The translations under genes and the position numbers were made by a program. The notes under the pieces are model-generated. The model had not been told where the DNA came from. It made no database searches and saw only the letters and a list, made by a program, of their open reading frames with translations. Below, one piece after another: positions 53,242 to 61,252 of a stretch of 64,000 nt of DNA; within the stretch, counting starts at the first letter, position 1; each line of letters begins with the position of its first letter. Source of the stretch: Longimicrobiaceae bacterium (lineage in GTDB: Bacteria > Gemmatimonadota > Gemmatimonadetes > Longimicrobiales > Longimicrobiaceae); NCBI GenBank assembly GCA_036375715.1, contig DASVBS010000022.1, positions 62,001 to 126,000 of the forward strand. The letters run 5' to 3'.

Positions 53242-53706
53242 TCACGCCGGCCGGGGGAGGGCGGAGGGGATTCGGTGCATCACGACGAAGGCCGTGCGCG
53301 GGTCGCCCTCCTCCAGATACGGCCGCCCGTCGCGCTCCAGCCAGCAGTGGCCGCTGAGCCTGCCCCCCGCGGTGAGGGTGGCGCCGAAGCAGAGGCGCAG
53401 CTCCATGCCCGCGCGACGGAGGAAGTAGTAGCGGGTGACCCCACGCGTGAGACAGCCGGGGCGGATCCACGGCCCGCCGCCGCGCAGCACCCGCTCCACG
53501 CACGCGGACACGCGCGCCACCGTCGGCGCATCCGCGGGGGGTGGGGGGCGGCGCGGCTCGAGGAACCGCTCCAGCGCCGAGAGCGGCAACCGCACTAGCG
53601 CCGGAGCCGCCATCGCCACGAGGAAAACGCGGGCCAGAAGGAGGCTCCTCTCGATCCGCGGTAAGCCCCCTCGTGGGCGCGAGATAGGGATCGTCGTCTC
53701 CGTCAT
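53242..53706 (-). CDS. Lasso-type B2 protein (transglutaminase-like leader peptidase)
   Basis: A 154-residue protein of the transglutaminase-like family that removes the leader in lasso-peptide pathways. The catalytic triad can be placed at Cys85 (RPGCLTRGVTRYYFLRRAG), His120 (SGHCWLERDG) and Asp126. It lies 14 nt after the pqqD-like gene. With the RRE protein it should recognise the leader and cut near the conserved Thr of the precursor (inference). Confidence 0.85.
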   Translation of the reverse strand: MTETTIPISRPRGGLPRIERSLLLARVFLVAMAAPALVRLPLSALERFLEPRRPPPPADAPTVARVSACVERVLRGGGPWIRPGCLTRGVTRYYFLRRAGMELRLCFGATLTAGGRLSGHCWLERDGRPYLEEGDPRTAFVVMHRIPSALPRPA

Positions 53707-53720
53707 CCGAGCGACCGCGC

Positions 53721-54023
53721 TCAGCCTGGCTGCCGGCGGCCGACCAGGCCCTCCTCGCGTAGCAACGCGACGAACTCGGCCACCAGGGCCGCCGCCGCCT
53801 CGCTCGTGACCTCGTACTCCGCGACCAGCGCCTCGACCGCCGTGGCGACGTCGCCAGAGCGCTCCAGCGCCTCCCAGATGCGCATCCCGGTCTCGTTCAG
53901 CGAGTAGTAGCGCTTGGTCTCGATGCTCAGGAGGATCCCCTCCGTGTCGCTCACGCGAGTGAAGACGACCTCGGGGCTGGGTCGGATGCGGTGTGCGGTC
54001 GTGGACTCGGGACGGATCTGCAT
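53721..54023 (-). CDS. PqqD-like RiPP recognition element
   Basis: A 100-residue PqqD-family protein, equivalent to lasso B1, that binds precursor leaders and presents them to the enzymes. It shows VVFTRVSDTEGILLSIETKRYYSLNETGMRIWEAL followed by the three-helix end with a VTSEAAAALVAEFVALLREEGLV pattern. It sits 19 nt after the radical SAM gene. Confidence 0.88.
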   Translation of the reverse strand: MQIRPESTTAHRIRPSPEVVFTRVSDTEGILLSIETKRYYSLNETGMRIWEALERSGDVATAVEALVAEYEVTSEAAAALVAEFVALLREEGLVGRRQPG

Positions 54024-54042
54024 GGCGAATCGGCGAGGACGC

Positions 54043-55080
54043 TCAGCGCGGCGCGGACGGGAGGACCGGCAGCGACCGAGTGCGGGCCCGGCGCGGCACC
54101 TTGCCGTAATGCTCCAGGCAGTGAGCGCAGATGAAGTGGTCGCGTTCGTCGGCAGGCCCTTGCGCCAGCCGCTCGATCTTCTCGCGGTTGAGGCGCGCGA
54201 TCCGCTTCACCAGCCGTTGGTGCGCCTCGTATAGGCTGACCCGGGCCAGGTCGGCGATGACGTCGGTGTCCGGGGTCCCGCCGCGGTAGTTGGACAGCGT
54301 GCAGCAGGCGGTGAGGTAACCCCGATAGTCGACGTTGAACTCCCGCATCTCGAGCTGCGGGCACTGGTAGAAGCGGGACTCCTCGTAGTGGTCGCCGGCG
54401 AGCAGGATCCGCAGCCGGAGGGCGCGCTGCAGCGCCGCGATCTCGGCCTCCACCTCCCGGCGTTCGCGCGGGTCCAGCACCAGGCCGGCCGCCTCCGCGT
54501 CGGGCGTGGGCTGGCAGTGCCCGTAGAACAGCGCCTCGCACCCGAGGCGACTTGCCAGCATCGCCATCGCCTCCAGCTCCGAGCGGTTGGCGCGGGTCAC
54601 CACCATGTTCAGGTGGACCGGGACACCCCAGGCGCGACAGAGCGCGACGCCCTGTAGCACGCGACGGAACGAGCCCGCGCGTCGGCGCAGGGTGTCGTGC
54701 GTCTGCTCGGTCGCGCCGTCGAGGCTGAAGGTGACGTGCGCGCACCACTCCCGGTACGGCCGGAGCTGCGCGCCGGTGCGGGAGACGAACTGCCAGCCGT
54801 TGGTCACGAAGCCGAACCGGTAGCCGTGCTCCGTCACCCGGCGAAGGATCTCCGCGAAACGCGGGTGCAATGTGGGCTCGCCGCCGGTAAAGGCCACGAA
54901 GTTCACGCTCCGGTAAGCCTTCGCCTCGACGAGCACCTTTTCGACCAGCTCGACGGGGAGGAATGTGCCGGTTCCCCCCTCCTCCCGGATGCAGTGCGTG
55001 CAGCGGAAGTTGCACACGTCGGTCAGCTCGAAGATGAGCTTGATCCCCGGACGCCGGTCGGGGGTGGGAGCGTGTCTCAT
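54043..55080 (-). CDS. Radical SAM peptide-modifying enzyme
   Basis: A 345-residue radical SAM protein. The cluster motif is C23-C27-C30 (VCNFRCTHC), SAM is bound at FTGGEPTLHP, and the C-terminal half has Cys in QCPQLEMREFNV, LTACCTL and ICAHCLEHYG, as in SPASM or twitch domains with one or two auxiliary clusters. ATG 55080 overlaps the kinase stop; the longer frame is rejected. In this setting it probably installs a C-C, C-S or epimer modification in the precursor core; the exact reaction cannot be read from sequence. Confidence 0.85.
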   Translation of the reverse strand: MRHAPTPDRRPGIKLIFELTDVCNFRCTHCIREEGGTGTFLPVELVEKVLVEAKAYRSVNFVAFTGGEPTLHPRFAEILRRVTEHGYRFGFVTNGWQFVSRTGAQLRPYREWCAHVTFSLDGATEQTHDTLRRRAGSFRRVLQGVALCRAWGVPVHLNMVVTRANRSELEAMAMLASRLGCEALFYGHCQPTPDAEAAGLVLDPRERREVEAEIAALQRALRLRILLAGDHYEESRFYQCPQLEMREFNVDYRGYLTACCTLSNYRGGTPDTDVIADLARVSLYEAHQRLVKRIARLNREKIERLAQGPADERDHFICAHCLEHYGKVPRRARTRSLPVLPSAPR

Positions 55081-56117
55081 GCGCCCATCAGCCGGCTGGG
55101 AGACGGTGCGGGGGAGCCGACGGAGACCAACGGTTCGAGGAGTTCCACCACGCGCTCCGGGGCGTCCTCCACGTCCCGGCCCGCGAGCAGGCGGTAGCCG
55201 CGCGCCTGGGCCGCCAGCCGGCCCAGGACGGCCAGGTGGCAGGGAAGCGTCTCCGGATCGAGCGCCAGAACGGCGCTCTGAGCAATGAGGCGCGGCAGCA
55301 TCTCCGCCGGCGCCAGCGGCACGAGCCGGCTCTTGGCCAGAGGCGCGATCTCGGGGAACAGCAGCACCTGCGGGCGGCAGCACGCCACGAGCCGGTGCGG
55401 GAAGAGGGTGCGCATGTCGAGCCGATGCTTCCCCCTCCCGGCGAATGGACCGGGCGCCCCGTGAACGGCGACCTCGGGGAAGCGCGTGGCCAGGACGGGG
55501 TCGAGGCAGAGATCCCGGCGCAGGGCCAGGCCCTCCACCCCCTCGCCGAGCGGCCGGAGTAGAAGGGCGTCGTCTGCGAGATAATCCCAGCCGCCGCGCA
55601 CCAGGGTGTAGGTGATCGTGGACTTACCGCTGCCGGACCCCGCGACGAACAGGTAGCCGGCGCCGCGGTAGACGACCGCCGAAGCGTGCAGCGCGAAGAG
55701 GCCGCGGCGGCGGACCAGGAGGAGGAGGGCGTAGACAACGAGGTCCTTGCGCGGCGGGTCGGTGGCGCCGGGGAGCCAGCCCTGCGCCACGCCGCCACGG
55801 AGGTCGAGGCGGAAGTGGTGCGCCCCCGAATCCAGCCAGAGCCCGGTATCGGAACCAAGCGCGCGAATGCCGTCCTGACGGGCGATCTCCCGCGCGTCGT
55901 CGGGGAGCGGCGGCGCCTGGCGGGCGGAGACCACCAACCGTAGCGGGACGGGGTCGGGATTCGGCACCGCCGTCCCCAGCCCGAAGTGCTCGAGGATCGC
56001 GCGCACCCGCAGGAGGAGTGACGGGTCATCGCCCTCCAGGCGTAGCCCCACGCCGTGGAGCGCATACGTGTAGGTCCGAGACTGCCGACTTCCGGGGGCT
56101 GTCCGCACGGCGTCCAT
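55077..56117 (-). CDS. HprK-related kinase of RiPP cluster
   Basis: A 346-residue P-loop kinase-like protein related to the HPr kinase group seen in lasso clusters, where some members phosphorylate the precursor at a C-terminal Ser. Walker A is GSGSGKST (160-167), preceded by ALHASAVVYRGAGYLFVAG, and the acidic pair is at 182-183 (YLADDALLL). ATG 56117 is preferred to TTG 56126. It starts 52 nt after the precursor stop and overlaps the radical SAM gene. The precursor core contains Ser and Thr as possible targets. Confidence 0.8.
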   Translation of the reverse strand: MDAVRTAPGSRQSRTYTYALHGVGLRLEGDDPSLLLRVRAILEHFGLGTAVPNPDPVPLRLVVSARQAPPLPDDAREIARQDGIRALGSDTGLWLDSGAHHFRLDLRGGVAQGWLPGATDPPRKDLVVYALLLLVRRRGLFALHASAVVYRGAGYLFVAGSGSGKSTITYTLVRGGWDYLADDALLLRPLGEGVEGLALRRDLCLDPVLATRFPEVAVHGAPGPFAGRGKHRLDMRTLFPHRLVACCRPQVLLFPEIAPLAKSRLVPLAPAEMLPRLIAQSAVLALDPETLPCHLAVLGRLAAQARGYRLLAGRDVEDAPERVVELLEPLVSVGSPAPSPSRLMGA

Positions 56118-56169
56118 GCAGCTCAAGCCGGGGAGCGACCGTCCGGGTGCGCGCTGCGGCGCCCGTTCG

Positions 56170-56340
56170 TCACGGACTGAAAGTCCCGATGAAGGAGCCG
56201 GTTACCTCCGGAAGGGAGCCGTGTCGCGTGAGCTCAGGCCGGACCATCGGCTTACGCGGCGCCGCCGTGCGCGACGTCTCCTCTGGCTGCGGCGAAGGGG
56301 TGCGGGGCTCGGGTCTCATGTCCGTTCCGGTCGTCGCCAT
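56170..56340 (-). CDS. Candidate RiPP precursor peptide, lasso-type leader (56 aa)
   Basis: A 56-codon gene heading the cluster. The leader matches the lasso recognition rule Y-x2-P-x-L-x3-G-x5-T: Met32 stands for Tyr, then Pro35, Leu37, Gly41 and Thr47. Cleavage one residue after the Thr, as in lasso peptides, would leave SFIGTFSP, an eight-residue core with two Phe, two Ser and one Thr but no Asp or Glu. A lasso ring is therefore not possible. ATG 56340 has GGAG six bases upstream; a longer TTG start at 56415 lies in the -35 box. The N-terminal half is Pro/Thr/Ser-rich. Confidence 0.7.
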   Translation of the reverse strand: MATTGTDMRPEPRTPSPQPEETSRTAAPRKPMVRPELTRHGSLPEVTGSFIGTFSP

Positions 56341-56386
56341 TCCAGTCTCCGCGTAGAGGTGGCGGGCGGATCGGGAAACTCCTGTA

Positions 56387-56415
56387 TCCATAATCTGCGA
56401 AGGGATGGGTGGCAA
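56387..56415 (-). promoter_or_regulatory. Promoter of RiPP operon
   Basis: On the minus strand TTGCCA (56415-56410), 17 nt spacer, TATGGA (56392-56387); about 40 nt of leader to the precursor ATG. Confidence 0.5.
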
Positions 56416-56489
56416 GACAGGTCCTTAAAGTGTCCACCTGAGGGGATGGACAGCGGGCCGTTCTCGATCGCGCGCTGGTACGCCCGCTG

Positions 56490-56756
56490 TTGCTGTGCGG
56501 ACTGATGTCGACCCCGCTGTACCTCGGGATCGATCTTCTCGCCGGGTCGAGGTACGAGGGGTACAGCTTCCTCGATCAGGCAGTCAGCGAGCTATCCGCG
56601 ATCGACGCGCCGACGCGCGGGCTCTGGCTCGCTCTCGGTCCCCTGTACCAGCTCCTGGTGCTGCTTTTCGGCGTGGGGGCGCAGCTGGCCGCCGGGCGTG
56701 ACCGGCGGCTGCGGATCGCCGCTAGCGGACCGCCTCGCCCTCCTCGATCCGTCTGA
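56490..56756 (+). pseudogene. Truncated DUF998-family membrane protein
   Basis: Only the N-terminal third of a DUF998 protein remains: LLCGLMSTPLYLGIDLLAGSRYEGYS, FLDQAVSELSAIDAPTR and LALGPLYQLLVLLFGVG match the family, which normally has about 200 residues and six helices. The frame then runs into an unrelated tail and stops at 56756, overlapping the 3' end of the convergent merR. The open frame begins upstream of any good start codon. A deletion joining it to merR seems likely. Confidence 0.65.
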
Positions 56757-57123
56757 CGATTCTCCGAAAATCGAGGCAGCGAGTAAAATCCTCGGCGCGA
56801 CAGGTGAGCGCGTGGTCGACCATGGCCCGCGCCGCGTCGAGCTCACGCTGACGCCGGTCCAGCTCCGCCCGGTGCTCCAGGAGTAGCTTGCGCCGGGTCG
56901 ACCGATCCGGCGCCTGGAGGATCTGCCGGATGCGCTCCAGGCTGAGGCCGGCCGCCTTCGCCCCCAGGATCAGGGCGATCCTCGCCTCCTGCTCACGCCG
57001 ATAGCGCCGCCGTCCGTTGACCCGTTCCGTCGGCAGCAGCAATCCGACGCTCTCCCAGTGCCGCAGCACGTGTGGCTCCAGGCCGAAGCGCGCTGCCAGC
57101 TCCCCGATCGTCATCCCGCTCAT
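56722..57123 (-). CDS. MerR-family transcriptional regulator
   Basis: A 133-residue regulator with an N-terminal MerR helix-turn-helix (MTIGELAARFGLEPHVLRHWESVGLL), the wing and dimerisation helix (LDRRQRELDAARAMVDHAL) and a short effector end with Cys108 and Cys116 (CRAEDFTRC) that could sense metal or redox state. It is divergent from the thioredoxin-reductase-like gene, and a typical 19-bp-spacer promoter with a dyad lies between them. Confidence 0.85.
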   Translation of the reverse strand: MSGMTIGELAARFGLEPHVLRHWESVGLLLPTERVNGRRRYRREQEARIALILGAKAAGLSLERIRQILQAPDRSTRRKLLLEHRAELDRRQRELDAARAMVDHALTCRAEDFTRCLDFRRIVRRIEEGEAVR

Positions 57124-57133
57124 CGCAACGCCC

Positions 57134-57164
57134 TTGACTTAAAGTTCACCTTAACATTTAGAAT
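57134..57164 (+). promoter_or_regulatory. MerR-type promoter/operator of the oxidoreductase gene
   Basis: TTGACT (57134-57139) and TAGAAT (57159-57164) with a 19-bp spacer, the elongated spacing that MerR activators correct. Within the spacer is the dyad TTAAaGTtcACcTTAA (57139-57154; capitals pair). Confidence 0.8.
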
Positions 57165-57214
57165 GCGGAGTCTGCAGTTCGTAGACAAGACTCCAGGACA
57201 ACGGGGAGGTGCAA

Positions 57215-58153
57215 ATGGTTCGGGATGTGATCGTGATCGGCGGAGGGCCGGCGGGGCTCGCGGCGGCGCAGACGCTGGGGCGGATGCGGCGGAGAACCCT
57301 GGTGCTGGACTCGGGGGAGCCGCGCAACGCGCCTTCGCCCGCGATGCACAACTTCCTCTCGCGCGATGGTACGCCGCCGGCCGAGTTGAGACGGATCGCC
57401 CGCGAGGAGGTGGGTCGGTATGCCTCGGTCGAGCTGCGCGACGGGCGCGTCGACGCGGCGCAGTTCGTCGAGGAGGGCTTCGAGGTCCGGCTCGCGGATG
57501 GTGAGCGAATCCGCGCGCGTCGGCTGCTGCTGGCGACCGGTCTCGCGGACGAGCTGCCGCCCATTGCCGGCCTGAGGGAGCTCTGGGGCAAACGGGTGCT
57601 GCACTGCCCCTACTGCCACGGCCACGAGGTGGCGGATGGGCCGCTCGCCGTGCTGGGGAGCGCTGCGCCGCGCGTGCGCATGGCGCTCCTCCTGACGCGC
57701 CTCTCCAAAGACGTCGTGCTCTGTCCCGCCGGGGAGGACTTACCTGATGCGGAAACCCGGGCGAAGCTCGGGCGGCAGGGGGTGCGGGTGCGAGAGGGAG
57801 AGGTGAGTGCGGTGGAAGCGTTGGGAGAGGATTCGGTCCGACTCCGCTTCGCGGACGGAGGCGTGTTGGAGCGGCGGGCGCTCTTCGTACAGTCTCGGCC
57901 CGTCCAGCGCAGCTCGCTGGCCGCGGAGCTCGGCTGCGATCTGTTGGAGGACGGCAGCGTCGTGGTGGACGAGGCTTATCGGACTACGGTCGCCGGGGTG
58001 TACGCCGCGGGCGACATGGCCCGGCGCGTGACCCCGCACTGGGCGGCCTCGTCGGTGATCGTCGCGGCCGCGGGGGGCGCGACGGCCGCGGCGATGATCG
58101 ACCAGGATCTTCTCAGTGCGGATCTCGGTCTGCCGCTGCCGTTCGCAGGGTAG
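57215..58153 (+). CDS. Thioredoxin-reductase-like FAD oxidoreductase
   Basis: A 312-residue flavoprotein: FAD loop GGGPAG (9-14), redox pair C131-C134 (CPYCHG), an NADP-domain segment in which the GxGxxA pattern is degenerate (AVLGSAAPRVRMA), and C-terminal GVYAAGDMARR. Proteins of this group reduce a thiol partner or act on small disulfides. ATG 57215 follows GGGGAGG. Its divergent MerR regulator with paired Cys suggests induction by thiol-reactive stress (inference). Confidence 0.85.
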   Translation: MVRDVIVIGGGPAGLAAAQTLGRMRRRTLVLDSGEPRNAPSPAMHNFLSRDGTPPAELRRIAREEVGRYASVELRDGRVDAAQFVEEGFEVRLADGERIRARRLLLATGLADELPPIAGLRELWGKRVLHCPYCHGHEVADGPLAVLGSAAPRVRMALLLTRLSKDVVLCPAGEDLPDAETRAKLGRQGVRVREGEVSAVEALGEDSVRLRFADGGVLERRALFVQSRPVQRSSLAAELGCDLLEDGSVVVDEAYRTTVAGVYAAGDMARRVTPHWAASSVIVAAAGGATAAAMIDQDLLSADLGLPLPFAG

Positions 58154-58196
58154 GGAGCTGCGGGGGGACGGATCGGACGGCTGTATCTACCCGGTC

Positions 58197-58808
58197 TCAG
58201 TGGACTCCCGCCGTCTCTGATCCTGTTAATCCTCTCTTCGTGGTTTCGCTGCCAGGATGAAAGTCGCGACGTCGCGTCCAGAAGTAATGTAGCCAGAGGG
58301 CATTGAACCCTAGCGTTAGAAGGGCGGCGATGCGCGTTTCAGACGGTTCGGCCGGATCGACCATCGTCGCCAGCGCTCCGAGGATCGAAAGAGGCACTAC
58401 CACCATGCATATCCACCACGCCCACTTGCGAAACCGCGACACCCCCCTGGCCATCAGAAACGGCAATCCAGCCAACAGTACGAAAGCGATCGCCAGGACC
58501 AGCGCCTCAGTGAGGCCGAACTCGTTTAATGAGTCTGCTGCGGCAAGAAGCATTACGATGGGCGCCACAATACCGAACATTGCTGCCCCAAAATAGTTGA
58601 GTCCTATGAACAACTTTCCCGGCCAGGTATGGGAAGGAGCTTTGTGGATCACCCTCGCCGTCGCGAATCCGTCACCGGGCGGGCCGGACAAACCGCCCGC
58701 GCTTTTTGCGACCGCAATGGAGGCGTCGGTCGGACAGCCACAGTGAATACAGGCGGACGAGGCGTCGGAGATTGACTGGTAACAATCACGGCAAGTGATC
58801 AATGGCAT
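58197..58808 (-). CDS. Zinc-ribbon membrane protein
   Basis: A 203-residue protein: an N-terminal zinc ribbon with C6-C9 and C20-C23 (CRDC, CIHC), a short linker and four membrane helices (about 68-185; two pairs). Function unknown. Its GC content is visibly lower than in the neighbours and codon use differs, which suggests recent acquisition. Confidence 0.7.
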   Translation of the reverse strand: MPLITCRDCYQSISDASSACIHCGCPTDASIAVAKSAGGLSGPPGDGFATARVIHKAPSHTWPGKLFIGLNYFGAAMFGIVAPIVMLLAAADSLNEFGLTEALVLAIAFVLLAGLPFLMARGVSRFRKWAWWICMVVVPLSILGALATMVDPAEPSETRIAALLTLGFNALWLHYFWTRRRDFHPGSETTKRGLTGSETAGVH

Positions 58809-59164
58809 AAGCAGATCAAAGAAGGATTACAATGCGGCCGAGGATTACGTACTTATGCGAAAAGGCCTCGTGACCATAGTCTCGGCCAGAGGCTGGCTCG
58901 CCCGTAGCGATGGCAGCGGCTCGTCGTGTACAGACGGTACGCGGCGTTGGGCGCAGGGCGCCCACTGGTGGCTGCTGCTCACAGACGCGAAGCCGACCTG
59001 CGATCTTGTCGTTGAGGAGGTCGAGAGCGTGTGATGATGCGGCCCGGGTCACGACGGAGGGGCGTGCGGTTGACCGTCGACGGGCTTTCGGAGACCTTCG
59101 ATGCAGACTGGGGCTACCGCATGCTCTTCGATTCTGCCGCCAAGCGCACGTAGAAACAGGAATC
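58809..59164 (+). other. Intergenic region upstream of recQ
   Basis: About 356 nt. A 79-codon frame (58795-59034) overlaps the zinc-ribbon gene start and has no family match. A short in-frame tail (59035-59151, ...DADWGYRMLFDSAAKRT) may be the end of a decayed gene. A weak promoter TTGACC-17-GACCTT ends near 59100. Nothing else seen. Confidence 0.35.
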
Positions 59165-61252
59165 TTGCCCACCGAAAAAGCACGCGAACTCCTGCACCGA
59201 TACTGGGGTTACCCCGACTTCCGTGCCGGACAGAAGAAGGCCATCGAGGCGATTCTCTCCCGCCGGGACACCCTCCTCATCATGCCCACCGGGGGCGGGA
59301 AGAGCATCTGCTACCAGGTCCCGGCGCTGCTCTTCGACGGCGTCACCATCGTCGTTTCCCCCCTCATCTCCCTGATGAAGGACCAGGTGGACACGCTGGC
59401 GCAGGCGGGGCTGCCGGCCACCTTCATCAACTCGAGCCTCTCCAGTTCGGAGATGGCGGCGCGGCTGGAAGCGGTCGAGCGCGGGGCCGTCAAGCTCGTC
59501 TACGTCGCCCCGGAGCGCTTCGACAGCCCCGCCTTCGCGGAGCGGGTTCGCCGCCTCGACGTGTCCCTGCTCGCGGTCGACGAGGCCCACTGTGTCTCGC
59601 AGTGGGGACACGATTTCCGACCGTCCTACCTGCGGGTCGGCAGGGTGCGCGAGATGCTCGGAGACCCGCCGATCGCGGCCCTGACCGCCACCGCCACGAG
59701 GGAGGTGCGGGAAGACATCGAAAGGCAGCTCCGCCTGCGTGACCCCCAAGTCTTCATCACCGGGTTCGATCGGCGGAACCTCCTCTGGCGCGTCCTCCGA
59801 GCGAAAAACGACTCGGAGAAGGACCGCCTCCTGCTCCGCCTCCTCCAGGGGCGCCAGGGCGGCCTCGGCTTCTCGCTTGAGAACAGCAGCGGCTCCGCGA
59901 TCGTCTACGCCTCGACGCGAAAGAGCGTCGACGCGCTCACCTCCCTGCTGGGCGGGATCGGGATAGCCGCGGTGGGCTACCATGCTGGTCTGCGCGACAC
60001 GGAGCGGAAGCGCATCCAGGACGCCTTCATGGCGGGAGAGGCTCGCGTCGTCGTGGCCACGAATGCGTTCGGGATGGGGATCGACAAGCCCGACGTGCGC
60101 CTCGTGGTGCACTACAACATGCCGGGCACTCTCGAAGCGTACTACCAGGAGGGCGGCCGCGCCGGGCGGGATGGAGGACAGTCGGACTGCGTGCTGCTGC
60201 ACGCCTATCCCGACCGCTTCACCCACGAGTTCTTCATCGAGCAGACCTACCCTCCTCGCAGCCTGGTCGAGAGCCTCGTCCGCGAGCTGCGCTCGCGAGC
60301 CGACGCCGAGGGAGCCATCCGCCTGGGGACCGCCGAACTCGTGCGCACGCTGCCGGGAGGCCCTAAGGATCGGCAGGTCGCCTCCGCGCTCCGCCTACTC
60401 GAGGAGGCGGGCATCATTCGCTCGTTGTCGGCGGGAGGGTCGACCGGAGCACACGTGCGGTTGATCGCGACAGCCGAACGGATCCGCCGAGAGATCGACC
60501 GTCCCGACCGGCAGGAGGAGTTGCTCTTCCTGCGACGTCTCTGGCGGCTGGGAGGTGGCAACGGACTCTACCGGGGCGCTGCGATGCGCTGGCGGGACCT
60601 CGGAGCGGCGGCGGGTGGCCGTGAGCGGGCGGCGGAGCTGATGGATGCCCTGCAGGACGAGGGAGTGCTGGAATGGACGCGCTTCCTGGACGGAGAGGGG
60701 ATTCAGCTGTTGGACCGCTCCACCCGCGTGGATCGTCTTCCCATCGACTGGCGCAGGCTCGAGGCCAGGAAGAGGCGGGATCTCGACAAACTGCAGAAGA
60801 TGCAGGGTTACGCGTACACCGACCGCTGTCGTCGAGGATACGTTCTACGCTACTTCGGCGATCCCGATGCCATGGACGAATGCGGTGCCTGCGACGTCTG
60901 CATGGGTGAGGCACGCCAGGCTGATCGTCCCCGGGAGACGCGAGAGGACCGCACTGTTGCGGCGCGCCCGCAGGGGACGCGGCGATCCCGCGCACGCCGC
61001 ATCCGCGACGTCACACCCTACACCCCCACCCCCGCCGAGGAGCAGCTGTTCGAACGCCTGCGCGCGGTTCGCAGTCAGCTCGCCCGCGGAGATGGGGTTC
61101 CCGCCTACTGCGTGTTCAACGACCGCACGCTCGCGGAGCTCGCGCGCCGCCGACCCGCCACCGAAGACGCCCTGCTCGAGATTCCCGGCGTGGGTCCTGC
61201 GAAGGCGGCGAAGTACGGACGCGCCTTCCTGGAAATTCTCCAGGAGGCGTAA
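59165..61252 (+). CDS. recQ: ATP-dependent DNA helicase RecQ
   Basis: 3'-5' DNA helicase in recombination repair. From TTG 59165 it has 695 residues: helicase motif I (TGGGKS, about 42-47), the DEAH box (VDEAHCVSQWGHDFRP), motif VI (QEGGRAGRDG), the RQC zinc-binding module (CRRGYVLRYFGDPD..CGACDVC) and a C-terminal HRDC domain (ELARRRPATEDALLEIPGVGPAKAAKYG). The long in-frame upstream extension is not like RecQ; AGGA before TTG supports the start. The linker before HRDC is Arg-rich. Confidence 0.93.
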   Translation: MPTEKARELLHRYWGYPDFRAGQKKAIEAILSRRDTLLIMPTGGGKSICYQVPALLFDGVTIVVSPLISLMKDQVDTLAQAGLPATFINSSLSSSEMAARLEAVERGAVKLVYVAPERFDSPAFAERVRRLDVSLLAVDEAHCVSQWGHDFRPSYLRVGRVREMLGDPPIAALTATATREVREDIERQLRLRDPQVFITGFDRRNLLWRVLRAKNDSEKDRLLLRLLQGRQGGLGFSLENSSGSAIVYASTRKSVDALTSLLGGIGIAAVGYHAGLRDTERKRIQDAFMAGEARVVVATNAFGMGIDKPDVRLVVHYNMPGTLEAYYQEGGRAGRDGGQSDCVLLHAYPDRFTHEFFIEQTYPPRSLVESLVRELRSRADAEGAIRLGTAELVRTLPGGPKDRQVASALRLLEEAGIIRSLSAGGSTGAHVRLIATAERIRREIDRPDRQEELLFLRRLWRLGGGNGLYRGAAMRWRDLGAAAGGRERAAELMDALQDEGVLEWTRFLDGEGIQLLDRSTRVDRLPIDWRRLEARKRRDLDKLQKMQGYAYTDRCRRGYVLRYFGDPDAMDECGACDVCMGEARQADRPRETREDRTVAARPQGTRRSRARRIRDVTPYTPTPAEEQLFERLRAVRSQLARGDGVPAYCVFNDRTLAELARRRPATEDALLEIPGVGPAKAAKYGRAFLEILQEA

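Noticed and set aside
56170-56340. Classification of the peptide as a true lasso precursor
   Set aside because: The core lacks Asp/Glu at ring positions 7-9 and the cluster lacks the asparagine-synthetase-like cyclase.
56401-56415. TTG 56415 as start of an 81-residue RiPP precursor
   Set aside because: That TTG is part of the candidate -35 hexamer; ATG 56340 has a well-spaced GGAG.
58940-58975. GTTGGGC word considered as part of an integron attC site
   Set aside because: No paired RYYYAAC site at proper distance, no integrase and no cassette structure.
58795-59034. 79-codon ORF upstream of recQ
   Set aside because: Overlaps the start of the zinc-ribbon gene on the opposite strand, has no motif and no good ribosome-binding site.
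58910-59164. 85-residue N-terminal extension of RecQ
   Set aside because: Composition is Arg-rich and unlike RecQ; the TTG at 59165 directly precedes the conserved start of the helicase domain.
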